A stretch of DNA of 64,000 nt from Sipunculus nudus. Lineage: Eukaryota > Annelida > Sipuncula > Golfingiida > Sipunculidae. The notes under the pieces are model-generated. The model ran no database searches and was not told the DNA's origin. It was given only the letters and a program-made list of their open reading frames with translations. Of the stretch, positions 1 to 11,252 are shown piece after piece (position 1 is the stretch's first letter; each line of letters opens with the position of its first letter). A program made the position numbers and the translations under genes. Location of the stretch: positions 64,612,019-64,676,018 of the forward strand of contig CM049306.1 of assembly GCA_026874595.1 (NCBI GenBank), read 5' to 3'.

Positions 1-640
1 GTATAAACATGCAAAATTTTAGGCAGATAAGTCACACCACTGAGATATGAGTGATTTTATCCCACGGCAGACAAACAGGCAAATGAACAGACAGACGCTG
101 TGCAAAAATGGTGTCAGGTGGCGCCACCAATTTTGTGTATGATTAAGAGCTATGTGAGATCTATACACATGCAAAATTTTGGCCCAACTGGTCAAATGGT
201 TCCCGAGATATGAGCTTGGATGTCTGTAGCTTAAACGTGATATAGGTGGCTCCACCTGTCATAAAATCAAGAAAGCTGTCAAGGATGTATACACATGCAC
301 AATTTCAGGTGTATAAGTCCAACCAATGCAGAGATATGAGTGTTTTTATCCCAAGGCAGATGAACAGATGGACACTGTGCAAAAATGGTTGCAAGTGGCG
401 CCACCATTTTTAGTGTATGTTATAAAGCTTTCCAAGGGCTACATTTGTGCAAAATCTTTAGCCTTACCGGTCAAACGGTTCATGAGATATGTGGGTTTAT
501 GTGTGGAAACAGACACACAAATGGATGCTGGGCAGAGAGGAAAGGTCAGAGGTCAACCAAAAATGAGGGCACAGCAGTTCACATGTGACCGATCATAATT
601 CCGAGTTTTAAAAAATTCTGCCCAGTGGTTATTAGGGAGT
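1..640. repeat. Core array with GGTGGCGCCACC palindromes (family C type)
   Basis: Alternating half-units of about 140 bases, each with GGTGGCGCCACC or a one-base variant (near 118, 245 and 397), then an AAAATTT-containing stretch and GAGATATGAG. The same units recur at 17.6-18.9 kb, 45.76-46.65 kb and 61.65-62.85 kb. No coding potential is seen. The array runs off the left edge of the window, so its start is unknown. Confidence 0.8.
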
Positions 641-695
641 TCTCTGGAAACCTATGCGGTGATGGCGGCAGCGTCTGCGTCCGACTGAAAACATA

Positions 696-725
696 GTATC
701 CGCAAAACTCTGTTTTGGCGGATAC
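696..725. repeat. Terminal hairpin of family C
   Basis: GTATCCGCAAAAC and GTTTTGGCGGATAC form a near-perfect stem over a short loop. A second copy lies at 19010-19039. In both places the sequence just to the right resumes a different repeat family after A residues, so the hairpin probably marks an element end. Confidence 0.6.
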
Positions 726-726
726 A

Positions 727-1065
727 ATGATTGTAGCTGGCACCACCAGTCAACAAAGAGATATATACATATGCCCAATGTCAGACTGATATGTCAAACC
801 CCTCCTGTGAAATAAGCAGGGACATACACACTGTGCAAAAATTATTGTAGGTGGCGCCACCAGTCTTGTACACTATAAAGCTATCCAATATGTATAAACA
901 TGCCCAATTTTAGGCTGATGTATCAAATTCCTCTGCAGAAATAAGCAGGCGCTAACACTGCAAAAGTCAATGTAGGTGGCACCACCTGTCTTGTAAATGA
1001 GAAAACCATCAAAGACGCATAGACAGGTCAAAATATCAGTCCAATACATCAAACCTCTTGAGAGA
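727..1065. repeat. Family B core units (CACCACCAGTCTTG type)
   Basis: Two to three diverged units with the GGTGGC(G/A)CCACC palindrome followed by TATGCCCAATTT and GAAATAAGCAGG. They match 42340-42690 and 47590-47800. The left edge abuts the family-C hairpin, as if a family-C element had inserted into this one. Confidence 0.7.
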
Positions 1066-1345
1066 TGACAGTGACCAGGAGTGACCTGTCACAGCAGGGG
1101 ATCCCCCCCCCCCCCCGGTGACTGTATCCAAAACCCTGGCAGGGCTGACTTCCAGTGACCAGGAGTGGCCAACTTGCATGTTGACAAAGCAAGTGATTAC
1201 AGTAGGGGGGGAGGGGGGCTGTACACCTGTCACAGCAGGGGATCTCCCCCAGTGACTGTATCAAAATAGGAACCCTGGTATAGCTGACTTCCAGTGACCA
1301 GGAGTGGCCAACTTGCATGTTGACAAAGCAAGTGATTTCAATAGA
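1066..1345. repeat. Two-copy tandem repeat of about 145 bp with poly-C tract
   Basis: The stretch with GTGACCAGGAGTGACC, CACAGCAGGGGATC, TGACTGTATC and GACAAAGCAAGTGAT occurs twice in tandem, separated by a poly-G tract. The first copy carries a run of about 14 C. Open frames on the minus strand here are by-products of the repeat. Confidence 0.6.
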
Positions 1346-4300
1346 GCGTCAAGAAAAAAATCAATAACTAGCCTAATTTTCAAGCTTTAATTTTCAAATT
1401 TCAGATTTAAACAAATTAAATACTTATGTTCACATGCTGTGAAAATTAAATAAACAGTACTCGCAGGAAAAAAATGTGCCAAGGTCAAATTTGGGCAAAA
1501 TTTAAGGTACTGATTTTATTTTTATGCTAAAAACTTAAAAAATTTACAAAATTAACATCTAATTTTGGGTATACAATTGAATCTTAATTAAAGAAAGTAA
1601 TATTCTTGGGAAAAAAGTCTCTAGTTCAAAATTTTTCATGTTAATGGATTAAATATTTTTCCTGATTTTTTACAAAGACCATTATGTTCCGGCCCAAAAT
1701 TTAGATAATAATCCCCAGGCGTTTTTTGTTTGGTGAGTTGAGTTTAAAAATAACAATTTTACAGAGTATTTAATTTAGAAATCTTCACAAATCATTTAAT
1801 TTTTTACTTTTACCTTAAAGAAATCATTCAAATTTAGTATAGGCGTAAAATAAAAAAAAAAAAACGCTGTTTAGAAGACATATTAACAATTACATATATC
1901 AAACATGGTATGTTTCGGACAAGTTTTTACTGAGAAATAACGCTCTAAAGATAAGGCGTTCAGGTGAAATGATGTTTCGAGAAATGGCCAAAAACTATAT
2001 TCGTAGAGATCATTCGTCCTACACATGTAACAAACCACAACTACATGTTGACAGTCACATGAATTTGGTCACTGCGGTGGTTCCTATCACACCATGCTAT
2101 AATAACATGGATTAAATGACTATTTGCTCTAAAAACGCATTAAAACGATAAAAGTTTGACCTGTCACACCAGTGACTCGTCAAACACCACGTGCATGGAC
2201 TTCAGTAATTTTGACATTTTGAAAGTATTTGCACGAGTATTCATATACTTTTATTTTTACCTGAATTCCCATTCTTTATGCAAGAAATTTTATAATGGAG
2301 TACATAATCCTATTCGTATTTAAATACAATTACAAAGTATTTGCACCATGTCTGGTATTTATTCAGTTTTCACCAAACAAAGATGTTGAGAATCCAGAAT
2401 ATACAAAATTCACACATTTAAATAATGATCATAAGTACCTGGTTTTATGGCCTTTATTTATATTAAAAAATAACTGTAATAAATTCATTTTGGACTAATT
2501 TCACATCAATGTACACACTAGACACAGTAGAAATCTAGATTAATATTATCAACTGCATCTTTGTCTATCATTAATTTCCATAATATAATCCCTAATGATT
2601 AGTAATGAATAATATGATTTACTTCTTTATCATTAAAATTGAACTGAAAAATGCCATAGGTGACTGCATGGTGTTATTTGGAATATGTGACATTCTACCC
2701 ATCGATACAAGATTCTTATATCATCAGTAACTGCAAGTTAATTTCCTGTTATTATAAACTAACAAATTCCTTTTCTATTTTTCTTTAATTTGTTATTAAA
2801 AACAAATAAAAATTTATTAATTTATTGTTTATTGTTATGTTGTTGGTTAAAACTACTAGATGAGTTGGGTTGGACACCTGGATCAACTGTGGCTGGCCAT
2901 AAGCTGCCTGCATTCTCGCCTCAAGCGTGCATAATTTGATGAAAGGTCAACAAGGTCAACAAAGTGGTGACTCAAGAGGGGCTGGAGACAGCCAAAGTCT
3001 GACAGGGTCTCATAAAAAACATTAATAAAAGCTACAATATTTGGCCAATTTCTTTCAGCTTTCTAAACTAAAAAGCTGAAATCCTTATGTGTGCATGATA
3101 TGAAAATTATATCAACAGTGCTCACGGGAAACAAACGTGCCATGGTCACAGTTGGGCAAAATTCAAGCTAATAACTTATAAAATTTGAAAAATTCAGAAC
3201 TAATTTTGGGTATTCAATTGAATTTTGATTAAATAATGTTACATCCCTGACAAAAAAATCTCTAGCTTCAGCAATGCCCTTTTTAAGGGAGTAAATATAT
3301 TTCTTGATTTTTTACAAAGTGCATTATGTTTGGGCCCATAACTTAAAACAATTACGCAATACTGACATCATTCTGGCATGTGCATAGAGAATGAAAAATA
3401 TGTATATTATTTATGATTAAAGTCAGATCAGTGGTTTTGATATTAGGCAGTCTTGAAGTGTAACAATGGGTTTTTAATGGAAAAATGAAGTTTTTCATTA
3501 ATATCTCGAAGGTATTAAGTCCTAGTGACCAAATTCTTGGCATGGTAGGGGATTTTGGAGACATCTAACTGTATGCTGAATTTAAGGAACTTAGAGCTGA
3601 AGCTGGGGAGCTGAGCTCTTGCAAACTGCATAACACTAGCTTGATGTAAACAATATGTTGCATGGTGCTTGAAAACCTGATTAAAATCTACAGTTTTTGA
3701 TCAACTGGTTTCAAATTTTTGGTGTTAACAGTTGAAATGCTAACAATAACATGCTGTGAAAATTAAATCCACAGTACTTACAGTAAAAAAAACGTGCCAT
3801 GGTCAATGTTGGGCAAAATTTAAGGTACCAATTTTTTATTTTTATTAATATTTTAAAAAATTTTAAAGATTTTCATCTAATTTTGGGTATACAATTTAAT
3901 TTTGATTAATTAAAGTTATATTACTGGAAAAAAGGTCCATAGCTTTAACGTTTTTTGTGTTAAGTGATCAAATATCTTTCCTGATTTTTTACAAAATGCA
4001 TCATGTTTGGGCCCATAACTTTTTTAAATTAAATAATACAGACATAATTTCTGGCATGTATATAGGAACTATATAGAGGAATATTTATGGTTAATATGAG
4101 GAAAAACAGATAAGTGGTTTTGATATTAGGCAGTCCTGAAGTGTGAAAATAGGTTTTAAATAAAAAATTGAGGTTTTTCCTTAATTTCTCAAAGGAACGA
4201 AGTTGCAAAGACCCAGTTTTCGGCTTGGTAGGAGATCTTGGGGACATCTAACATTATGCCGAATTTTGGATTCCTAGGTCTGGACTAATACCTTAATTTC

Positions 4301-6592
4301 ACATTCAAGGGAATAATACATTTAAGTTTATATATTATTTAAGCATATCCACTTTTTCCATTAAAATAGTTTTTATCTGATTAATTTTTTTTATTTACAA
4401 GTTTTATAAATTTGTATTAAAAAAAACACTGAAAATATAAGTTAAAATATTAGAATTCTTATTTGCAATCATTATACATCCAGAGTGTAGCTCGTATTGG
4501 GTCATATTATGCATACACATATATTTTTATTATTTTTAAATCACAAATTTTCAAACTGAATTTAAAAGAAAATAATGCCACAACATGGCATCTGCAAGAT
4601 TATTCCTTGAATCACTATTAAAAAGTTTTGCACATTGGAGTTTTCAGTACATGCTTAATCTTATTCACCGAAATAAAATAAGATTCTGTAAATTTGGTAA
4701 AATAAAAACATCTTTTCAAATAAAGTATACACACTGTTGGTTGAATGAGGGACAAACAATATCATTATGCTAATTACAATCTCAGCTATAATTTTTTATT
4801 ACTGGAATTAATAGTCAATTTCACACCTTGTGAAGTTTTTACTCTTCTCAAGGAAGGAATTACTTATCTGATGAACATCCACACTTTCATAGTTATACAC
4901 CACTTTGTGGACACAATTAAATGTGCACTTTAATCATTGTAACCCTGGTGGTAAATACAAAATCTAAAATGTAGCATAGCCAAGAATAAAATGAAATACA
5001 GAAAATTATAACATTCATCTAGTTAATGCATCATCTTGGGGGGGAGGGTGTGCAGGGCAGAGAAGAAGCCTGCTAGTAGTGGCCCAGCTGAGTCAAGACA
5101 AGCTGCCTTGGGTGGGTTACATAATGCAAGTGAAGGCTTTACTACTAGGTGGGCTAGATGTAAACAACACTTGACATGGTGTATGAAAACTTGAATAAAA
5201 GCTACTCTTTTCAATCAATTCCTTTGAAATTTCAGATTTTAAAAGATTAAATCCTCATGTATATATGCTGTGAAAATTAAATCAACAGTGCTAACAGAAA
5301 AAAAAACATGCAATTGCCAAAGTTGGACAAAATTTAGGGTATTGATTTTTTATTTAAGCTAATAACTTGAAAAATTTGCAAAATTCAGATCTAATTTTGG
5401 GTAAACAATCGAATCTTGATTAAATAAAGTTATATTCCTGACAAAAAGTCTCCAGCTTCAGCAATTCTCATCTAAGGTGAGTAAATATATTTCTTGATTT
5501 TTAAAAAAGTTCATTATGTTTGGGCCCATAACTTAAAAAAAATACACAATACTGACATCATTTCTGGCATGTGCATGGCGAATGTATAGAAAAATATGTA
5601 TATTATATATGATCAAAGTCAGATCAGTGGTTTTGATATGAGGCAGTCTTAAAGTGTAACAATGGGTTTTTAATGGAAAAATGAAGTTTTTCATTGATAT
5701 CTCAAAGGAATTAAGTCCTAGTGACCAAATTCTTGGCATGGTAGGGGAATTTGGAGAAATCCAACTGTATGCCAAATTTAAGGAACTTAGAGCTGAAGCT
5801 CGGGAGCTGAGCTCTAGCAAACTGCATAACACTAGCAATATGTGACATGGTGCTTGAAAACTTGAATAAAATCTACAGTTTTTGATCAACTGGTTTCAAA
5901 TTTTTTGGTGTTAACAGTTGAAATGCTAACAAAATCATGCTGTGAAAATTAAATCCACAGCGGTTACAGCAAAAAAAACGTGCCATGGTCAAAGTTGGGC
6001 AAAATTTAAGGTACCAATTTTTTATTTTTGCTAATATTTTAAAAAATTTAAAAGATTTGATCTTATTTTGGGTATACAATTTAATTTTGATTAATAAAAG
6101 TAATATTACTGGAAAAAAAGTGCTTAGCTTTAACAAGTTTTGTGTAACGTGATAAAATTTCTTTCCTGATTATTTACAAAATGCATTATGTTTGGGCCCA
6201 TAACTTTTTTAAATTATACAATACAGACCTAATTTCTGGCATGTACATAGGAATTATATAGAGGATTATTTATGGTTAATATGAGGAAAAACAGATGAGT
6301 GGTTTTGATATTAGGCAGTCCTGAAGTGTGAAAATAGGTTTTTAATAAAAAATTGAGGTTTTTCCTTAATTTCTCAAAGGAATGCAGTCGCAAAGACCCA
6401 GTTTTCCGCTTGGTAGGAGATCTTGGGGATATCTAATATTATGCTGAATTTTGGATTCCTAGGTCTTACGGTTTCAAAACGTGCCACATCTACGGACGGA
6501 CGGACGGCCCGACGGACGGACGGACAGACGGACGGACGACGAACAATGGACCACGACTATAGCTCAGATGACTTATAGTCAGCTGAGCTAAA
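1346..6592. repeat. Composite of long non-coding repeat blocks ending in a family-A terminus
   Basis: AT-rich DNA without a credible gene. Positions 2214-4280 match 21454-23552 over about 2.1 kb, and 5197-6466 repeats 3023-4280. Each block ends near ATTTTGGATTCCTAGGTC. At 6467-6592 the block runs into an ACGG microsatellite (about 6491-6540) and then TATAGCTCAGATGACTTATA and TCAGCTGAGCTAAAA, the same tail as at 23553-23680. Minus-strand frames at 3352-3564, 4029-4247 and 5533-5889 are diverged copies of one repeat and are not taken as genes. No matching 5' palindrome was found for this copy. Confidence 0.65.
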
Positions 6593-8290
6593 AAGGGAGT
6601 ACAGCCCCGCCCCTGCTTCCGTTACAATAAAGACCGCTTCTGCAACAAGAATAGATGCACCTACCAACACATTTGCCAGCGGTGCCATGGCAACCACAGC
6701 GTAACAAGGTGCCTTTCACTAGTTTCTCCTGTAGACAGTTGCATGTTGGAAAAATTGCTATCAGAAGTTAACTATCCCAAAAATAACTCAAATTTTCTGG
6801 TGAATGGTTTTCGTGAGGGATTTCCATTGGGGTCTCAAGGGGTTGTGATAGATAAAGTACCGGGTAACCTGAAATCTGCCCTGTCAGACCAGGAGATCAC
6901 CACTAGCAAAATTAATGAAGAACTAAAAGCAGGAAGGTTTAAAGGTCCATTTGACACGCCCCCATTCACAGATATGGTATTTTCCCCACTAGGCTTGGTT
7001 CCTAAGAAAGAACCAGGTAAATTTGGGCTTATCCATCACTTATCATTCCCAGAACATTTTTCAGTCAATGATGGTATTCCCTTAGATCAGTCAAAAGTTA
7101 CTTATGCATCAGTCTGTGATGCCGTTGATATACTTAAATCATTAGGGTCCTATGCATACATGGCCAAAGCAGACATAAAATCACCCTTTAGAATTATGCC
7201 CATTTGCAGAGAAGACCACCACCTGTTAGGTTTTACTTGGAATAGGCAGTTCTATTATGACAGCTGTCTACCCATGGGTGCAGCCAGTTCCTGTCAGCTA
7301 TTTGAAAGGTTCAGTACAGCTCTGGAGTTTATAGTCCGCCATAGATGCCAAAGTGATAACATCATTCATGTCTTGGATGATTTCCTGTTTATTTCCCGCA
7401 CAGAGCCTGACTGTAAAAAACTTCTGGCCATGTTTCTACAGCTTTGCCAACAGTTAGGTGTACCCATAGCTCCAGAGAAGACCTGTGGCCCCACTAAGGT
7501 TATAACATTCTTGGGGATAGAATTAGATTCTGTAGAACAAGAAGCTAGACTCCCAGTAGATAAGCTTGTGAAGTGTAGAGGTGAAGTGGCATCCATGTTG
7601 GGTAAAAAGAAGGCTACGTTACGCGAACTCCAATCCTTGGTGGGTCTGTTAAATTTTGCATGTTCTGTTATTCTCCCTGGCAGGGCTTTCCTACGCAGGC
7701 TTATTTGCCTTACAAAAGGTTTAAAGAAACCCCATCATCATGTCAGGCTAAATACAGAAGCTAGAAAGGACCTCAAACTGTGGAACACCTTTTTAACTTC
7801 CCACAATGGCAAGTCATTCTTTATTAAGGAAATGGTGAATTCAACAGAGGAGCATTTGTACACAGATGCAGCACAAGGGGTGGGGTATGGAGCTATCTAT
7901 GGGAAAGCATGGTTCTGTGGGATTTGGCCAAAGCCTTGGACAACTTTGAACATTGTTATTCTTGAACTTTACCCAATAGTTGTAGCAGTAGAATGCTGGA
8001 AAGAGAGTCTAAAGAACAAGGCAGTTAAAATTCATACGGATTACATGGCACTTGTATCTATCATAAATTCCAAAACTTCTAAAGATCAGAAAGTTATGGT
8101 TTTGATCAGAAGGTTAGTGCTTGTAACCTTACAATTCAACATTTTATTTGAAGCTTTACATGTTCCAGGTCATTCTAACCTTTTGGTGGATGCTCTTTCT
8201 CGTTCTCAGGTGTCAACGTTCCGGAAATTAGCACCGTATATGGACTCCAAGATGCAGGATGTGCCACCAATTCCAGAATCTCTCAGCTAA
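6587..8290 (+). CDS. DIRS/Ngaro-like reverse transcriptase-RNase H with zinc-knuckle remnant
   Basis: Polymerase of a tyrosine-recombinase retrotransposon. From the ATG at 6743 it is 515 residues: template-binding segment LGLVPKKEPGKFG (83-95), motif A AKADIKSPFR (141-150), motif B LPMGAASS (176-183), catalytic LDDFLF (211-216), then TFLGIELD. The RNase H part follows, with TDAAQG (D375), LELYP (E408), HTDYMALV (D433) and LVDALSR (D483); all four acidic positions are present. The frame is open upstream to 6587, and 6614-6690 encodes a Cys/His cluster (C-x4-C-x5-C-x2-C, then H) like the end of a DIRS Gag, so the ATG is internal to a longer protein. The left side joins a family-A terminus directly, so the Gag body is missing. 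The stop overlaps the next ATG (TAATG at 8288-8292). DIRS class is confident; exact clade is not. Confidence 0.88.
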   Translation, partial: AKKGVQPRPCFRYNKDRFCNKNRCTYQHICQRCHGNHSVTRCLSLVSPVDSCMLEKLLSEVNYPKNNSNFLVNGFREGFPLGSQGVVIDKVPGNLKSALSDQEITTSKINEELKAGRFKGPFDTPPFTDMVFSPLGLVPKKEPGKFGLIHHLSFPEHFSVNDGIPLDQSKVTYASVCDAVDILKSLGSYAYMAKADIKSPFRIMPICREDHHLLGFTWNRQFYYDSCLPMGAASSCQLFERFSTALEFIVRHRCQSDNIIHVLDDFLFISRTEPDCKKLLAMFLQLCQQLGVPIAPEKTCGPTKVITFLGIELDSVEQEARLPVDKLVKCRGEVASMLGKKKATLRELQSLVGLLNFACSVILPGRAFLRRLICLTKGLKKPHHHVRLNTEARKDLKLWNTFLTSHNGKSFFIKEMVNSTEEHLYTDAAQGVGYGAIYGKAWFCGIWPKPWTTLNIVILELYPIVVAVECWKESLKNKAVKIHTDYMALVSIINSKTSKDQKVMVLIRRLVLVTLQFNILFEALHVPGHSNLLVDALSRSQVSTFRKLAPYMDSKMQDVPPIPESLS

Positions 8291-9186
8291 TGACCCTTGG
8301 GAAACAACTAGTAACGAACAGTTTAGCAAATTCCACACAGGCATCCTACCATAAAGTTATAACAGACCTTGTCACCTTCTGTAACGCTTTAGATAAACCT
8401 TTAGATTTCAACTTTCACCTTCAACAGTTTTCTTGTTTTTAGTAGACAAATTTGATAAAGGGTGCACAGGAAGTACGTTAGCAGCTTCTGCCTCAGCTAT
8501 CGCATTTCATCATAAAATTAGTAATTTGCCAGATCCCACAGCCCCATTTGCCATAAAAAAACTCCTCGTAGGGGCACAAAAACTCCGTCCTGTAGTCAAT
8601 CTGAGATACCCCATAACTAGAACAGTGATTCACAAGTTGTTTCAAGCTCTCCCAATAGCCGTGTCTAGCCACTTTCTGCGTGTGTTGTTCAAAGCCGTTT
8701 ATATAGTATGTTACAGTGGGTTCTTCAGGGTGGGGGAACTAGTTGCAAAGTCTGTTTCAGGCAAAGAGCTAGTAGTGCAGCTCTCTGAAGTTGAATTTCA
8801 TCAAACAGGCAATTCTGTTACAATGCGCATAAGGCTCCGCAACTCAAAGAATAACGATCCAAAATCTCAGACTTTTGTAAATATTCATCAAAGCCATAAC
8901 AACTGCCCTATAACATTAACAAAACAATATTTAAAGTTGAGAGGCACGGCACCAGGCCCTCTATTTGCTTACCCAGATGGTTACCCCATAACTAGGAACA
9001 TTTTTGACTCCAACCTTAAGGCAGCCCTCTTAGCAGCAGGTTTCAATACTAGTAGATACTCCGGCCATAGCTTCCGAATAGGGGCAGCAACTGAAGCGGC
9101 AGCAGAAGGTTTAACAGACTCTCAAATTAGGTCGATGGAAAACAGAGGCATTTAAACGTTATTTAAGGTTACACCTGTTACAGTAG
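8290..9186 (+). pseudogene. Tyrosine recombinase of the DIRS-like element, two frameshifts
   Basis: Integrase of the retroelement, needed to insert its circular DNA. The ATG at 8290 overlaps the polymerase stop and opens an N-terminal SAM-like segment (VTNSLANSTQASYHKVITD) that ends at a T-run near 8440. The protein resumes one frame over at about 8433 and continues to 9155. That part holds box I YSGFFRVGEL with the catalytic Arg and the H-x-x-R box SGHSFRIGAA. The frame then stops at 9153-9155, but from 9130 to 9186 another frame reads GRWKTEAFKRYLRLHLLQ and stop. This is the expected C-terminal box with the nucleophile Tyr at 9160-9162. A small indel near 9128 therefore separates the Tyr from the rest. 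Inactive as read, unless these are assembly errors. Confidence 0.85.
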
Positions 9187-9267
9187 AGTTTCACCAGACA
9201 AAAATACTCAGATGTCTTGAACTCAAATCTGCCTAAATCCTTTAAACATTCTTCTCTGAATAGTTGG

Positions 9268-9662
9268 AAGCGTAAGGACCAAAACATTATTAACCCTTAT
9301 TGCCCCCCCCCCTCCTGTTTTGGATCCGTGGGGACCAAAACATCCACTCCCTTCTGTTTTGGATCTGTGGGGACCAGAACATTATCAACCCTTTTCCGCC
9401 CCGCCCCCCTCCTGTTTTGGATCCGTGGGGACCAAAACATCCACTCCCTTCTGTTTTGGATCTGTGGGGACCAGAACATTATCAACCCTTATCCGCCCCC
9501 CCCCCCCCTGTTTTGGATCTGTGGGGACCAAAACATCCACTCCCTTCTGTTTTGGATCTGTGGGGACCAGAACATTACATTACTGTAACCTCTCTCGCTG
9601 TTTTGGATCCATGGGGACCAAAACAGTCCAATAATGCTGATTTGGATCCGTGGGGACCAAAT
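9268..9662 (+). repeat. Hairpin minisatellite downstream of the recombinase
   Basis: Eight to nine copies of a unit of about 27 bases, TTTTGG...CCAAAA around GATCYGTGGGGA, so each copy is itself an imperfect palindrome. Copies alternate CCAAAACATCC and CCAGAACATT. A higher-order period of about 95 bases (units near 9318, 9413, 9510) is separated by C-rich tracts. The long plus and minus frames over it only reflect the period. Confidence 0.85.
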
Positions 9663-9862
9663 CTTCAGTTTCTCTTTGATTAAATAAAAAATCACCAGTC
9701 ATCACCCCCACCCCCCCTGCTTAGCAGCATAGTGTAATATTTCCACTGTATTCCTTATCGTACTAGTCGCACAGCCATTATATTTCATGGTTTTCCTTAT
9801 GGTATGTTGGTTTCACAGTTATAAAGAAAATATTGGTGGGGGGGGGGCCTACGACCGTTGGG

Positions 9863-10230
9863 GTTTTGCCCCCACCTTAATGTTAGACTGGTGCCAATTT
9901 TTGTATTAATAAAGTATATATAAGTGATAGGGAAAACTAATTTGACAAGCATATAGTATCATATTGTTAATATTGAATCATTACTTTATTAAAATGGTCT
10001 CGGCCAAATATTTCCACATATTACTTGTTAGTTGTCTGTAAATTGGCAAGTTTGAACGGGATAAGTGTGCCTTCTTCCTTTAAGCCGTATGAGTCAGTTT
10101 GAGTGTGACTTATCAGTAATAATGTGATTTATCAGTAAAAATGCACGAATGTCCCAAAGGGTATGCATGAGTAGCCTGCCCTCCACCTGAGTGCTTCTGT
10201 GTTTTAGTCCCAAGTTATAAAGCATAAATA
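9863..10230 (+). repeat. Direct repeat, copy 1 (candidate B1 of split direct repeats)
   Basis: About 368 bases from GTTTTGCCCCCACCTTAATG to AAAGCATAAATA, almost identical to 10884-11252. In Ngaro/DIRS-type elements the order after the ORFs is B1-A2-B2; this pair and its spacing fit. The matching A1 should lie 5' of Gag, which is missing here, so the assignment is inference. Confidence 0.7.
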
Positions 10231-10883
10231 AAATTACCTGCGACCGCTGGTAATGTTTTTATGCTGTTAACACCACATGTTTGTACTCCCATGGGAAAGT
10301 CTATTTGTCTAGATCGTAGATCGAACTAATGTTCTATTTAAGCCTCTCAGTTTGCACGTCTCTCATTTCGTCTCTCAGCTTATTGTATTTACAGATCCAA
10401 ACATCAGACAGAATTCCAGTATAAAAACAACACGTGCAAGGATCAAGCAATTGTTTATCTAGCTTTGTGTACTTCTGAGCATGGTAGTCACGTGACACGC
10501 ACTGAAATAAGATTTGCCGGTTTACCAAACTTTCATTCAGAAGTCTCGATTCTTTATTCAGTAATCTTAGTAACTTGATTATGTTTAAATTAACTGACAA
10601 AACATGTCAATAAAGATTTATTAATAAAATAAGAAGGTAAAGAACCGGAAGTCTACAAAATCAGCCAATAGGACAGAGTTTCCGGTAACCCGCGGGGACT
10701 TTAAATTTCGTCACAGTCCAAGGAAGAAATCACTAGGTCCTCAGATTTCAGCGAAGACAGAGCTCCAACAAGTTCAAGTTATCAACAAAGACAGAGATTC
10801 AGCAAGTTCAAGTTATCCCCACCACCACCCCATCGCCACCGTGTTCCACACAGCCTGTCGAGATCATTCATTATAAATAGGGC
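10231..10883 (+). repeat. Segment between the two direct repeats (candidate A2)
   Basis: About 650 bases between the repeat copies, with no credible ORF. It is GC-richer in the middle (ACCCGCGGGGACTTT near 10687) and has a short tandem, ACAGAG..CAACAAGTTCAAGTTATC, near 10760-10815. If the element is Ngaro-like this is A2; no second copy exists in the window. Confidence 0.4.
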
Positions 10884-11252
10884 GTTTTGCCCCCACCTTA
10901 ATGTTAGATTGGTGCCAATTTTTGTATTAATAAAGTATATATAAGTGATAAGGAAAACTAATTTGACAAGCATATAGTATCATATTGTTAATATTGAATC
11001 ATTACTTTATTAAAATGGTCTCGGCCAAATATTTCCACATATTTACTTGTTAGTTGTCTGTAAATTGGCAAGTTTGAACGGGATAAGTGTGCCTTCTTCC
11101 TTTAAGCCGTATGAGTCAGTTTGAGTGTGACTTATCAGTAATAATGTGATTTATCAGTAATAATGCACGAATGTCCCAAAGGGTATGCATGAGTAGCCTG
11201 CCCTCCACCTGAGTGCTTCTGTGTTTTAGTCCCAAGTTATAAAGCATAAATA
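10884..11252 (+). repeat. Direct repeat, copy 2 (candidate B2 of split direct repeats)
   Basis: Nearly identical partner of 9863-10230, offset by 1021-1022 bases with only scattered differences (ATTAC versus ATTTAC, AAAAATG versus TAATAATG). Its right end near AAAGCATAAATA is the likely 3' end of the retroelement. Confidence 0.7.

Noticed and set aside
3352-5889. Minus-strand frames with a recurring MSPKSPTMPRIWSLGLN-like start, also at 22621-22839 and 23302-23520
   Set aside because: They are copies of one non-coding repeat with unequal breaks; the similarity comes from DNA repeat identity and the reading frames are not preserved.
9217-9695. Several overlapping 60-127 codon frames on both strands with repeated VLDPWGPKH- or FWSPQIQNR-like peptides
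   Set aside because: They follow the minisatellite period in every frame; no domain, no start context.
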